Of a DNA stretch of 64,000 bases, positions 53,109-62,092 are shown one piece after another. The stretch is from Akkermansiaceae bacterium. GTDB taxonomy: Bacteria > Verrucomicrobiota > Verrucomicrobiia > Verrucomicrobiales > Akkermansiaceae. Under the pieces are notes generated by a model, which saw only the letters and a program-made list of their open reading frames with translations, did no database searches and was not told where the DNA came from. How positions within the stretch are numbered: position 1 is the stretch's first letter; each line of letters begins with the position of its first letter. The DNA lies in contig JACKPZ010000006.1 in the NCBI GenBank assembly GCA_024233135.1, forward strand, positions 62,001 to 126,000, given 5' to 3'. A program made the translations under genes and the position numbers.

Positions 53109-53972
53109 GTGAACTCCCCGGATCGCAAACCGTGGTGGCTCTATCCGAACCTGCTGAGCCTGGATGCTCCGCTGGTCTCGGTGGCGTGGCTCTACGTCTT
53201 CGCCAAGACATGGCGCCTCGGCTACCACCAGTGGGAGGCATACGCCTGCCTCGGACTCGTCGTGTGGATCATCTATGCCACCGACCGCTTGCTGGACGTT
53301 TCGATCTCGACGTCGATGCCCGGCGCCCGCGTCGAGCCGCGCCATGAGTTCCACGCCCGCCACCGCGGCAAGTTCCGTCTCGGTATCATCATCGCGGGTG
53401 TGACGGCTCTCGTGCTGCTCTTCACGCGTCTGCCGTATGCCATCTTCTCCTATCTGTTGTTGGGCGGCGTGTTGGTGGCGGGATTCTTCGGCATGTCTCT
53501 GCTGACCAACCGCGAGTCCGGCGAGGTGCCGTATGCGAAGAATGTTCTCGCGGGCGCGACCTTCGCGTTCGGCACAGCGATGACCGCCCACCTCTACCGC
53601 GGCGAGTATGGCATCCAGGAAATGGTGATCTCGAAGGAATTCCTTTGTTTCGCGGTCCTGTGCATCCTGAATATCTCCGCGATCGATCTGTGGGAACACG
53701 CCGCCGCCGCGCGTGACAACGAGACCCGCGCCTTCGACGAGATCGCCCTCACGCTGCCGCTGCTGCTGCTGGGCGGCGCCTCGCTGATGCTCGCCCTGCG
53801 GGACGAACAGCAAACGGCCCGCCCGTTCTTCTACGCCATCCTCACCGGTGCGGCGTTGTTGTATGTGCTCAATCGCAACCGTGCGCGCTTCCCGCTCGAC
53901 GGCCTGCGCGTGCTCGCGGACTGCGCGGTGCTGGCACCGGTGCTTGTGTTCGTCGCCGCCCGAGGCGCCTGA
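53109..53972 (+). CDS. polytopic membrane protein, possibly UbiA-superfamily
   Basis: 287 residues from a GTG start, with about eight membrane segments (PLVSVAWLYVFAKTW, YACLGLVVWIIYATDRLLD, LGIIIAGVTALVLLF, FSYLLLGGVLVAGFF, FLCFAVLCILNISAIDLWEH). YATDRLLDVSIS and the second acidic set NISAIDLWEHAAAARDNETR are positioned like the Asp-rich prenyl-diphosphate motifs of UbiA enzymes, but the motifs are not canonical. It could be a hydrocarbon-chain transferase or a structural relative. Confidence 0.65.
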   Translation: MNSPDRKPWWLYPNLLSLDAPLVSVAWLYVFAKTWRLGYHQWEAYACLGLVVWIIYATDRLLDVSISTSMPGARVEPRHEFHARHRGKFRLGIIIAGVTALVLLFTRLPYAIFSYLLLGGVLVAGFFGMSLLTNRESGEVPYAKNVLAGATFAFGTAMTAHLYRGEYGIQEMVISKEFLCFAVLCILNISAIDLWEHAAAARDNETRAFDEIALTLPLLLLGGASLMLALRDEQQTARPFFYAILTGAALLYVLNRNRARFPLDGLRVLADCAVLAPVLVFVAARGA

Positions 53973-54024
53973 TCGATTGGGACTTGCGGCGGAATGCCCG
54001 GTTTCTAGACTTCGCTCCGTCCGT

Positions 54025-54660
54025 ATGAGCAAAGCCTTCCACGATATCAGAAAACCCGCGTTCCTCGTTCTTGGCGCGCCCGGTTCCGGCAAGGGAACCC
54101 AGGGGAAAATTCTCGGCAGCATCCCGCGTTTCTTCCACTGCGCCTGCGGCGATGTGTTCCGGTCCCTCGACACCCGCACGCCGCTCGGCCAGAAGTTCAT
54201 CGAATACTCCAGCCGCGGCGAACTGGTCCCCGACGAACTCACCGTCGATCTCTGGAAAGCCCAGATCGACAACCTCGCCTCAACCCACCTTTACAAGCCG
54301 GATATCGATTTCCTCGTGCTCGACGGCATCCCGCGCAATGTCCGCCAGGCGGAGTTGTTGGAGGCGCACCTCGAGGTGCTCCATGTGTTCCACCTTTCCT
54401 GCCCGAACCGCGAGGAACTCGCCCGCCGCATGCGCAAGCGCGCCCTCAAGGACAACCGCATCGACGACGCCAGCGAACGTGTCATCACCCAGCGCTTCGC
54501 CACCTACGAGGAGGAAACCAAGCCGATCCTCGAGTTCTACCGTCCGGAAATCGTGATGGATATCGACGCCGCTTTGCCGCCGCTCGAGGTGATCTCGCGC
54601 ATCCTCACGCGGATCATGGAACTGCCGGTCTATCAGAAGCTGGCGTCCCTCAACATCTGA
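54025..54660 (+). CDS. adenylate-kinase-family nucleotide kinase
   Basis: 211 residues. P-loop LVLGAPGSGKGTQGKIL near residues 14-28; HCACGDVFRSLDTRTPLG is the NMP-binding segment; FLVLDGIPRNVRQAELL corresponds to the DGFPR motif with I in place of F; RRMRKRALKDNRIDDASERVITQRF is the LID with a short loop. Converts AMP and ATP to two ADP. The DGIPR and HCACGD variants are uncommon, so this may be a second Adk-like enzyme. Confidence 0.87.
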   Translation: MSKAFHDIRKPAFLVLGAPGSGKGTQGKILGSIPRFFHCACGDVFRSLDTRTPLGQKFIEYSSRGELVPDELTVDLWKAQIDNLASTHLYKPDIDFLVLDGIPRNVRQAELLEAHLEVLHVFHLSCPNREELARRMRKRALKDNRIDDASERVITQRFATYEEETKPILEFYRPEIVMDIDAALPPLEVISRILTRIMELPVYQKLASLNI

Positions 54661-54678
54661 GGTGCATCCTCGCCCCGC

Positions 54679-55599
54679 ATGCGCATCGTTTTCATCGCCA
54701 CCGGGGACATCGCCCTGCCGTCGTTCCGCCGCTTGCTCGAAAAGGGCCCGCGGCCGCTCGCCCTTGTCACCCAGCCGGACAAACCGGCCGGGCGCCACAT
54801 GACGCCCACCCCGCCGCGCATCAAGACCGAGGCGCTCGCCGCCGGGATCCCGGTTTTCCAGCCGGAGAGAATCGGCGACGCCACCACGGACCTCGCTGCC
54901 CTGGAGCCGGACCTGCTTATCGTCGTCGCCTACGGCCAGATCCTGCGGAAAAACATCCTCACGCTTCCGCGCAAGGCGATCATCAACCTGCATGCCTCGC
55001 TCCTGCCGAAATACCGCGGCGCCGCCTGCATCCAGGCCGCCATCGACGCCGGCGACGCGGAATCCGGCGTCACCTCCATGCACGTCGTCCGCGAACTCGA
55101 TGCCGGCGACATCATCCTCGCTCGCTCGATTCCCATCGCGCCCGACGACACCGGCGGGTCGTTGCACGACAAACTCGCCGATCTCGCCGCCGACGTGATG
55201 GAGGAAACGATCACCCTCATGGATGCCGGGACGGACACCCGCACACCGCAGGACCCGGATCTCGTCAGTTACATTCCGAAACTCGATCGCAATGACGGCC
55301 GCATCGATTGGTCGATGCCCGCCGCCGCCATCGAGCGCCGCATCCGCGCTTACGATCCATGGCCGGGCACCTTCACCATCGCGTTGGAAAACGGCCGCGA
55401 ACGACGTCTCAAGGTCTTTCCTCCGGTCCGGTGCCTCGACGAAACGTTCGCGCCCGGCGAACTCCGGACGAACGACGGCCGCCTCGTGATCGGTTGCGGC
55501 GAGGGCGCGCTCGAACTGCTCCACGTCCAGCCCGACGGCGGGCGCCGGATTACCGCCGCCGACTACCTCCGAGGACGCGTGCCGCAAGCCTTCGTGTGA
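54679..55599 (+). CDS. fmt: methionyl-tRNA formyltransferase
   Basis: 306 residues. Formylates initiator Met-tRNA with 10-formyl-THF. Start MRIVFIATGDIALPSF; LVTQPDKPAGRHM; PDLLIVVAYGQILRKNIL; the catalytic segment INLHASLLPKYRGAACIQAAI (Asn-His-Ser...); C-terminal domain with WSMPAAAIERRIRAYDPWPGTF. It starts 18 bases after the adenylate-kinase-like gene. Confidence 0.96.
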   Translation: MRIVFIATGDIALPSFRRLLEKGPRPLALVTQPDKPAGRHMTPTPPRIKTEALAAGIPVFQPERIGDATTDLAALEPDLLIVVAYGQILRKNILTLPRKAIINLHASLLPKYRGAACIQAAIDAGDAESGVTSMHVVRELDAGDIILARSIPIAPDDTGGSLHDKLADLAADVMEETITLMDAGTDTRTPQDPDLVSYIPKLDRNDGRIDWSMPAAAIERRIRAYDPWPGTFTIALENGRERRLKVFPPVRCLDETFAPGELRTNDGRLVIGCGEGALELLHVQPDGGRRITAADYLRGRVPQAFV

Positions 55600-55602
55600 G
55601 CT

Positions 55603-56013
55603 TCAATCCTCACCCGGCCGACGCCGCAGCGACTTCTTCGTCGAGAGCATCCGCTTGTCGGCGATCGACCGTTGTTTCGACCTGCGCGATCGTCTGCGTT
55701 TCTGCCGCCGCATCTTCTCGATCGCCTGGGTTTTCGCCACCGCGCGACCCTCGCGGATGGCTTCGAGTTGATCGCACAACTCGCGCCGCGCGAGGAAACG
55801 GTTCAACTCGCGCGAGCGGTCCATCTGGCACTTGATCGCCACGCCGCTCGGCAGGTGTTTGAGAAACACGCAGTTGTTCGTCTTGTTGATCTTCTGGCCA
55901 CCCGCTCCGGAGCCGCGCACGAATTTCTCCAACAGATCGCCCTCCGTCACACCGAGCGACTCCATCCGCTCGCGCAGGGCCTCCTGTTTTTCCTGTGTGA
56001 CGGGGTGGTGCAT
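55603..56013 (-). CDS. single-domain release factor (ArfB-like, GGQ)
   Basis: 136 residues. Contains only the catalytic domain of class I release factors: FVRGSGAGGQKINKTNNCVFLKH with the GGQ that triggers peptidyl-tRNA hydrolysis, no codon-recognition domain, and a long basic tail (MRRQKRRRSRRSKQRS) that in ArfB-type factors enters the empty mRNA channel. Likely rescues stalled ribosomes. Convergent with fmt, with four bases between stops. Confidence 0.9.
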   Translation of the reverse strand: MHHPVTQEKQEALRERMESLGVTEGDLLEKFVRGSGAGGQKINKTNNCVFLKHLPSGVAIKCQMDRSRELNRFLARRELCDQLEAIREGRAVAKTQAIEKMRRQKRRRSRRSKQRSIADKRMLSTKKSLRRRPGED

Positions 56014-56069
56014 GACAAGCGCACTCTAACACGAACACCGCGCCGGGGAAACCTGCGATTCCGCCATGC

Positions 56070-56471
56070 TCACTGGAACTGCGCGAAACTCTCCGCCGCC
56101 AGTTGGTCGAGCGTCTGCTGGTGCATCTCCATCAGGCGGTCATGAAGAGGGCAGGGGGCTCCGTTTCCGCACCAATGCGGGCCGAAAGGGCACATCACCC
56201 GCTCTTCGGGATCGTCGAACGCCGTGACGATGTCCAGCAGGCTGATCTCCGCCGGCGGGCGCGAAAGCCGGTAGCCACCCGACGGCCCGGGCGTGCCCTC
56301 CACCAGTCCCTTGCGCGACAGCATCGTCAGCACCTTCGCGATCATCTGCCGCGAGATCCGCCGCGACTCGGCGATCTCCGCGCTGCCCGCGAGTCGGTTC
56401 TCGCCCGCCACCGATGCGAGATAACTCACCGCGGCAATCCCCGCCTGCGCCACCTTGCTGTAGCTGAGCAT
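56070..56471 (-). CDS. Rrf2-family regulator with three cysteines
   Basis: 133 residues. Winged helix at the start (MLSYSKVAQAGIAAVSYLAS, SRRISRQMIAKVLTMLSRKG) and the family loop GPSGGYRLSRPPAEISLLDIV. The cysteines in MCPFGPHWCGNGAPCPLHD have the C-X5-C-X5-C spacing used by IscR/NsrR proteins to hold an iron-sulfur cluster, so it probably senses iron, NO or oxidation. Divergent from the gene at 56609, a possible target. Confidence 0.92.
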   Translation of the reverse strand: MLSYSKVAQAGIAAVSYLASVAGENRLAGSAEIAESRRISRQMIAKVLTMLSRKGLVEGTPGPSGGYRLSRPPAEISLLDIVTAFDDPEERVMCPFGPHWCGNGAPCPLHDRLMEMHQQTLDQLAAESFAQFQ

Positions 56472-56608
56472 GTCGCGACGATGGAACCACGTCCCCCCAC
56501 CGTCGATCCGAAACAAGCGGTGGATTCACGGAAGTGCGGTAATGCTTGGCCGTCGCCCGGGGATCGCATATCCAACCCGCGCGCCGTCGCGCAGGATCGT
56601 TTGAAACC

Positions 56609-57082
56609 ATGACTTCCGACCGGTCACACCGATCGATTTCGGACTCCCCGCCGCGGGAGACCGGGCCGGTGTGGCGGCGCGTGGCGGTGAAGGCGCTCGC
56701 GTTGTTGCTGGTGATGCTCATGCAGGGCCCCGCCACCTTCGTGCAGGAACTCGCGTGGGCGGGCATGCTCGTGAACTACACCCGCTCGCAGGGCGTGGTG
56801 TCCGGTGTGAGGAAAACTTTCGACGGCGAGCATCCGTGCGCGCTCTGCAAGAAGGCGGCGGAACTCCGCCGCGATGAAGGAGCGCCGCAGCGCGACGAGA
56901 AGCCGATGGTGGAACTCCGCAGTCGCCACGTGTGGACCGAGATGCTCGCCTCAGGAATGTTTTTCCTGCCCGGTCTGAAGAGCCGGACGCTGCCGGATCC
57001 CGCGGCCGGGATCCGTGTGTGGAAACCCGGTGGCCGCGCGGCGGATGCGCCGCCCCTGCCGCCGCCGGAGTGGATCGGGTGA
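56609..57082 (+). CDS. membrane-anchored protein with HPCALC motif
   Basis: 157 residues. One membrane segment (VAVKALALLLVMLMQGPATFVQE), then VVSGVRKTFDGEHPCALCKKAAELRRDEG and a proline-rich end. The HPCxLC motif looks metal- or redox-related, as in small copper-associated envelope proteins, but the family was not recognised. Divergent from the Rrf2 gene, with about 137 bases between starts. Confidence 0.65.
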   Translation: MTSDRSHRSISDSPPRETGPVWRRVAVKALALLLVMLMQGPATFVQELAWAGMLVNYTRSQGVVSGVRKTFDGEHPCALCKKAAELRRDEGAPQRDEKPMVELRSRHVWTEMLASGMFFLPGLKSRTLPDPAAGIRVWKPGGRAADAPPLPPPEWIG

Positions 57083-57249
57083 GAGCCGAATCGTGAATGC
57101 CACCCCCGCAGACCGCGTCATCGCGGTCCGCGAACCACCGCGCCGTGCCGCGGTGAGCCGGGATGAACCGTGACCGCGCCGTGAAATCCACGCGCGGCCG
57201 GAACGACGTCCCGTTTCCTGACAACCCGAATCCGACATCTTTCTAACAA

Positions 57250-57930
57250 ATGAAATCGATCAATCTCGCAGTGGCGGCCTGTGCCGCCGTTTCTTCCGCG
57301 CAAGCCGCGGTTCTCACCACCTTGCCCACCCCCGTGCAGCAGGGCGGCATGATTCACATCAACATTTCGCTTCAGGGCAGCGACCTTGTCGCGCACCCGG
57401 AATCCGGCACGCCGGTCATCCAGCCGCTGGCCGCCTGGAGTCCCGGCGATACCTTCGACGCCGCCTCGCCGTGGTATTCCACGCTCGATCCCTCGCAGTC
57501 CGCCGGTTTGTTCAACAGCCAGTTCGGACTGCTCATCGACGCCGGGTCCACCGATCCGCTGCCGGACGGATCGAAGATCATGGTCGGCTGGGTCTCCGGC
57601 ACGGCGAACCTCGATGTCTATCAGTGGAAAAACACCGCGGTGCAGGCTTTCAACCCGATGCTCGGCACCGATGGTTCCTCCACCGAATGGGACTGGAGCA
57701 CGGTATCCCACGGCATGATGCATCCGCTTTTCGTGATGCCCGCGGGTTCCTCCGGCGCCGCCACCGCGACATTGAGCTTCACGCTCACGGACTCCGGCGG
57801 CGTGCCGCTCGCCGGCTACAATGCCACCAGCGCGACGCTGAACTTCACCGTCGTGCCGGAGCCATCGGCGCTGGTATTCGGCACCGCGTCGCTGGCGCTC
57901 CTGGCCCGCCGCAAACGCACGCTGGCATGA
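57250..57930 (+). CDS. PEP-CTERM exported protein
   Basis: 226 residues. N-terminal signal (INLAVAACAAVSSAQA), a beta-rich body, and the PEP-CTERM sorting signal at the end: VPEPSALVFGTASLALLARRKR, that is the PEP motif, a hydrophobic helix and an arginine cluster, read by the exosortase system. Body function unknown. Stop and start overlap the next gene by four bases (ATGA). Confidence 0.9.
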   Translation: MKSINLAVAACAAVSSAQAAVLTTLPTPVQQGGMIHINISLQGSDLVAHPESGTPVIQPLAAWSPGDTFDAASPWYSTLDPSQSAGLFNSQFGLLIDAGSTDPLPDGSKIMVGWVSGTANLDVYQWKNTAVQAFNPMLGTDGSSTEWDWSTVSHGMMHPLFVMPAGSSGAATATLSFTLTDSGGVPLAGYNATSATLNFTVVPEPSALVFGTASLALLARRKRTLA

Positions 57931-58613
57931 GAGCCCTCCCATCCACGAAACGCAGGGGCTTCACCCTCGTGGAACTGCTCGTGGTCATCGCGATCGTCGC
58001 CGGATTGGCGGCGGTCGCCACCGCCGCGTTCCAGCGGATGCGCGCCAAGGCGGCGGACCTCGGCGAGGTCTCGCGCATGCGCAGCCTTGGCCTCGCGATC
58101 CACGGCTGGGCGTCCGAGCACCAAGGCCGCGCGCCGCGCAGCAGCCACTCGGCCATCGGCCACCGCGAGCTCGGCTGGATGCGGGAAATCCTGCCCCGCC
58201 TCGGTTACGACGATACCGACCGGGACACGCTCGCCGCCGCCAAGGAACCGGTTTTCGGGATCGACCCGGACGCCGATCCGCCGCGCTCGCCGATGCTGAA
58301 TGTCTATTTCGAGCTCGATCCGGACTACGACGACTATGAAGGCGCGCCTGCGACGTGGCGCGTGCCGTCGGCGGTTTCCGCTCCGGCGTCCACCGTGCTG
58401 CTCGCCATGGCCCACGGGCGCGAGGACCATCTGATGGCGCAGTATTTCGCCGGAACGATGGACGATCTACCCGCCGCGCGGCCGGGCTCGGACGTCGGTT
58501 GCGTGGTGTGGGTCGATGGCCACGTCACGTTGGAATCGGGCGGTGCTCTGTTCGATTCGAAACGCTCGCTCGACCGCTTCCATCCGGACAAGGCGGGGAA
58601 ACCGGAGGGCTGA
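57927..58613 (+). CDS. type II secretion pseudopilin-like protein
   Basis: 228 residues. Short basic leader then the prepilin cleavage site and hydrophobic helix RRGFTLVELLVVIAIVAGLAAVATAAF with the +5 Glu. Later VVWVDGHVTLESG resembles the X9DG end of verrucomicrobial and planctomycetal DUF1559-like proteins. It would be cleaved by prepilin peptidase and join a pseudopilus. Translationally coupled to the PEP-CTERM gene before it. Confidence 0.9.
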   Translation: MRALPSTKRRGFTLVELLVVIAIVAGLAAVATAAFQRMRAKAADLGEVSRMRSLGLAIHGWASEHQGRAPRSSHSAIGHRELGWMREILPRLGYDDTDRDTLAAAKEPVFGIDPDADPPRSPMLNVYFELDPDYDDYEGAPATWRVPSAVSAPASTVLLAMAHGREDHLMAQYFAGTMDDLPAARPGSDVGCVVWVDGHVTLESGGALFDSKRSLDRFHPDKAGKPEG

Positions 58614-59472
58614 TTCGAGCGCTCGGGGCTCTTGCTGGAAGGGGCCCGGTTCTTTTCATCTTCGCGTGATCACCACCCCGACCCGGCGGGACGGCCTGGA
58701 ATCGATGCCGTTGAGCACCAGCGGTCCGGCGGCTTACGGTGCCTCGCCCTTGCAGGTCGGGCACTGGCAGCCTCCGCCCATGTCGCCGTATGCGGCGAGT
58801 TGCAACCGATCGTCGTCGTCCCGCTGGGCAATGGTGAGTGTCCGAGATCGCGCACGGCACCAAGGCACCGGGAAGTTCGAGAAACTCTTCGATCTCCAGA
58901 CGGCGGGCGATCCATACGCGCGCCTCGCCCGCGTCTCCCTCCACACGGCTGGGTCGATTTCCCTCGCGGAGACCGTCCGAGCGCAAGGAGTGGTCGACGA
59001 TGTTCGAGATCCGTTGGCATCGGCGGGAGTTCCGCGAAACCATCCGGAATCTTCGTTCGCGCTGATGAGGGCCATCGTCGGGAGGACGAAAGGTGCGAGG
59101 TTTCGAGCGGCGGCGAGGGGTCATCGGTTTCCGTTCCGCGAGGTCGGTCGGAGCGCTCGATGTGTGGTGGCGGTGTTTCGGGAGCGGCGTGGGCGCGCTC
59201 TTGGCTCGTCCGCGGCAGGACGGTCGCTTCAAGCCCGAGGAAGAACGACGCCGAGAACCTGCGCAGGAGGGCGAGGAGATCCGGAGCTTCGGAAGAGCGC
59301 CGTCCGGGTGCGGAATGCGACCGCGCGGGATGCTTTTTGCGCTCGTTCCGCCGGCATCTTGTTCCGTCAGGCCGGCTGAAGGCAGCAAGCCGCCGCGCGG
59401 GCTGCGTCCGTTCGGTTGGTTCGCTCTCCGGTTTTTCCTTCCACCCGCATCGGGGCGGGCCATCCTCGCTCC
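58614..59472. other. stretch without a supported gene
   Basis: About 860 bases. Open frames exist on both strands, but none has coding-like composition, a domain or a good start. One minus frame (58734-59075) ends in GGCQCPTCKGEAP, a zinc-ribbon-like scrap, which may be a gene remnant. No repeat or terminator was recognised. Confidence 0.5.
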
Positions 59473-59826
59473 ATGAATGATTCGATTTCCGATCTGACGA
59501 CGCGCATCCAGGCCTTCGTGGACGCACGGGACTGGCGGCAGTTCCACAACCCGAAAGACCTCGCGGTGGCGATCGCCGCCGAGGCGGGCGAACTGATGCA
59601 GCACTTCGTGTGGCAGCAGGACGGGCAGATCGAGGCGCGGGTGCGCGACAAACGCGACGAGATCGCCTCGGAGATCGCCGACGTGGGGATCCTGCTTTTC
59701 GAACTCGCGGACAATCTCGGATTCAAGCTGGGCGATGTGATGGCGGCGAAAATGGAACACAACGAGCACCGTTATCCCGTCGAGAAAGCGCGCGGCAACA
59801 ACCGGAAGTATTCGGAGTTCGACTGA
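59473..59826 (+). CDS. MazG-like nucleotide pyrophosphohydrolase
   Basis: 117 residues of the all-alpha NTP pyrophosphatase fold: AIAAEAGELMQHFVW (first ExxE helix) and RDEIASEIADVGILLFELAD (second metal-binding helix, ExxxD). Short single-domain forms, like RS21-C6/dCTPase, clear non-canonical or excess dNTPs. The gene for the error-prone polymerase DinB follows 24 bases later, which fits a nucleotide or DNA-damage theme. Confidence 0.9.
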   Translation: MNDSISDLTTRIQAFVDARDWRQFHNPKDLAVAIAAEAGELMQHFVWQQDGQIEARVRDKRDEIASEIADVGILLFELADNLGFKLGDVMAAKMEHNEHRYPVEKARGNNRKYSEFD

Positions 59827-59850
59827 GGCGCCCGCCGGCATCGTGCAGCC

Positions 59851-60891
59851 ATGCGGAAGATCATCCACATCGACATGGATTGTTTCTACGCCGCGATCGA
59901 GGAGCGGGACGACCCGGCCTTGCGCGGCAAACCCATCGGGGTGGGCGGCAGCTCGCGCCGCGGGGTGCTGACGACGGCGAACTACGAGGCGCGCAAGTTC
60001 GGCTGCCGCTCGGCGATGCCGGTGTTCAAGGCGATGGAGCTGTGCCCGCAGCTCACGCTGGTGCCGGTTCGCTTCGATGTCTACCGCGCGGAGAGCTCGC
60101 GGATCCGCTCGATTTTCGCGCGTTTCACCGAGCTCATCGAGCCGCTGTCGCTGGACGAGGCCTACCTCGATGTTTCGCACCTGCGGAGCGGCGCCGCGGC
60201 GGTGGCCCGCGAGATCCGCGCGCAGATCCGCGAGGAAACCGGGCTCACGGCGTCGGCCGGAGTTTCGGTGAACAAACTCGTCGCGAAGATCGCGTCGGAC
60301 TGGAACAAGCCGGACGGGCAGTTCGAGGTGACGGCGGAGGAGGTGCCCGCGTTCATGGCCGCGCTGCCGGTGGGGAAACTGTGGGGCGTCGGCGGCAAGA
60401 CGCGCGCCCGGCTCGCGGCCCTCGGGATTGAAACCTGCGCGGACCTGCTGCGCGTCGGGCAGATCGAACTGGCCCGCAAGTTCGGCCGCTCCGGAGCCGA
60501 ACTGTGGGAGCTGGCGCAGGGGATCGACGAACGGGCGGTCACGCCGCACCGCATCCGCAAGTCGCTCAGCAGCGAGATGACGTTTTCGGAAAACATCAAG
60601 CTCCTGCCGGGCCTGGTGCCGCCGCTGCGGGGCATCATCGAAGGGCTGGCGGAGGATCTCGCGGCCCGCCACTCGAAACGCCGGATCCGCTCGCTGGTGG
60701 TGAAACTCAAATTCGCCGATTTCGAACGCACCACCGCCGAGCGAGCGGGCGACCGACTCGACGCCGCGGTGTTCGAGGAACTTCTCGCCGAGGCATGGAA
60801 GCGGGGCAGGGGACGGGCGGTGCGTTTGTTAGGCGCGGGCGTGCGTTTTGACGATCCGAACAAGAACGAACAACCGGACCTGTTCGCCTAG
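59851..60891 (+). CDS. dinB: DNA polymerase IV (Y family)
   Basis: 346 residues. Translesion polymerase. Palm motifs IIHIDMDCFYAAIEERDDP and LSLDEAYLDVS carry the three catalytic acids; GKPIGVGGSSRRGVLTTANYEARKFG is the fingers; GVSVNKLVAKIASDWNKPDG and GVGGKTRARLAALGI the thumb; it ends in the sliding-clamp motif QPDLF. No LexA-type palindrome is visible before it or before the MazG-like gene, so SOS control is not shown here, unlike for intI. Confidence 0.96.
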   Translation: MRKIIHIDMDCFYAAIEERDDPALRGKPIGVGGSSRRGVLTTANYEARKFGCRSAMPVFKAMELCPQLTLVPVRFDVYRAESSRIRSIFARFTELIEPLSLDEAYLDVSHLRSGAAAVAREIRAQIREETGLTASAGVSVNKLVAKIASDWNKPDGQFEVTAEEVPAFMAALPVGKLWGVGGKTRARLAALGIETCADLLRVGQIELARKFGRSGAELWELAQGIDERAVTPHRIRKSLSSEMTFSENIKLLPGLVPPLRGIIEGLAEDLAARHSKRRIRSLVVKLKFADFERTTAERAGDRLDAAVFEELLAEAWKRGRGRAVRLLGAGVRFDDPNKNEQPDLFA

Positions 60892-60892
60892 C

Positions 60893-61192
60893 TCACGATT
60901 TCGCTTTGTCACCGGAACGTCCGGAGGGAGAGCTTTGGCGCAGATATTCCTCTTCGCTGAGACTGCCGATGAGGTCGCTCTTCAGGCCGCAGGTTTCCAA
61001 GGCTCCGGGAAGCAGGCAGGGAAAGACGAGAAGCAGGTAGAGCAGTCCGAAACCCACGACGTCCGTGTGGTCAGGGCGGCCCCACAGATGCAGCAGATAG
61101 AGCGGGGCGAGGAGCACGCTCACGGCCACGGCGAAGAGGATCAAACGGATGACGATTCCCCAGCCCAGTTTCCATCGATCGAGTAAACTCAT
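60893..61192 (-). CDS. small two-span membrane protein
   Basis: 99 residues. Spans VIRLILFAVAVSVLLAPLYLLHL and VVGFGLLYLLLVFPCLLPGAL, followed by a polar tail (LSEEEYLRQSSPSGRSGDKAKS). Convergent with dinB, stop codons about one base apart. No domain recognised. Confidence 0.68.
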   Translation of the reverse strand: MSLLDRWKLGWGIVIRLILFAVAVSVLLAPLYLLHLWGRPDHTDVVGFGLLYLLLVFPCLLPGALETCGLKSDLIGSLSEEEYLRQSSPSGRSGDKAKS

Positions 61193-61380
61193 CGCCGCAT
61201 TGGCTACACAATGGCCGTTGCGATGTCGCGGCGATTCTTCGTCGGCCCCACGCGATCGCGTGGAGATTGAAATTTGAAGATTCCGAGATTTCGTGGTTTC
61301 CTGACAACGAAGTCCGATCTCCCCCGGTCGGGTTTCGATTCCCCCACTCCCCCCGCAAAGTCCTCTTTCATTCCCCCCGG

Positions 61381-62085
61381 ATGAAGAAACTTGTTTCCAT
61401 TCTTTTCATGTGTCTCGCCGTGCTCGTGAGTCGGGCCGGTGCGCAGGCAAGCCTCAGCATGAATCTCGGCCAATCCGGCGAGACGATCACGGACATGCTG
61501 GTCTTCGCCGGCAGCGACCTCAACGCGACGGCCACCGCATGGTCGAGCCCGACAGGCGGCGGCACGTTCCAGCAAGAGCAACTCGCACAGTGGAGCCCGG
61601 GCATCGGCGTGAAAAGCGAAGGAGAGGTGATTACCAACGTGCCCTTCGTGCCGTTTTACACGGACAACGAAACGTCCTATGACTTTGTGCTGTTCGTCTT
61701 TGATCGTCCGGTGGAGATCGACCGCCTGCGGGTGCATCCCAGCGGAAACTCCTTCGACCGCGATGTCTCCTACTGGCTCGGGAGCATCGACACTTCGCTC
61801 GATCTCACGGGCTCCGGTTTCTCCGATCTCGCTTCGTTCGGCTTCGGTCCGCGGATCGACAACGACTCGACGGTCGGCAACGGCGCGCGCTGGGTGGATG
61901 TGAACTCGAACACCGGCGGCCTCAACGCGCTGCTTTTCGGCGCGCGGGTGAACGGAGACGCGCACTTCGACCGCTTCAAGATCCAGACGCTGGAAGTCAC
62001 GGTGCTGCCGGTGCCGGAACCCTCGGCCCTGCTGCTTGTGGCCACGGCGCTGCCGCTGTGTTTCCGCCGCCGCCGCGCGGCCTGA
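61381..62085 (+). CDS. PEP-CTERM exported protein
   Basis: 234 residues. Signal peptide (VSILFMCLAVLVSRAGA), a beta-rich body with a discoidin-like stretch (YDFVLFVFDRPVEIDRLRVHP), and the sorting end PVPEPSALLLVATALPLCFRRRR. Likely exported and processed by exosortase. Unrelated in the body to the PEP-CTERM protein at 57250. Confidence 0.9.
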   Translation: MKKLVSILFMCLAVLVSRAGAQASLSMNLGQSGETITDMLVFAGSDLNATATAWSSPTGGGTFQQEQLAQWSPGIGVKSEGEVITNVPFVPFYTDNETSYDFVLFVFDRPVEIDRLRVHPSGNSFDRDVSYWLGSIDTSLDLTGSGFSDLASFGFGPRIDNDSTVGNGARWVDVNSNTGGLNALLFGARVNGDAHFDRFKIQTLEVTVLPVPEPSALLLVATALPLCFRRRRAA

Positions 62086-62092
62086 TCGACTC

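Noticed and set aside
59820..59851. LexA box before dinB
   Set aside because: No TGTTC-N4-GAACA palindrome was seen between the MazG-like gene and dinB or upstream of the pair.
58525..60672. Minus-strand frame of 715 codons
   Set aside because: It is antisense to dinB and the MazG-like gene and low-complexity Arg/Pro-rich.
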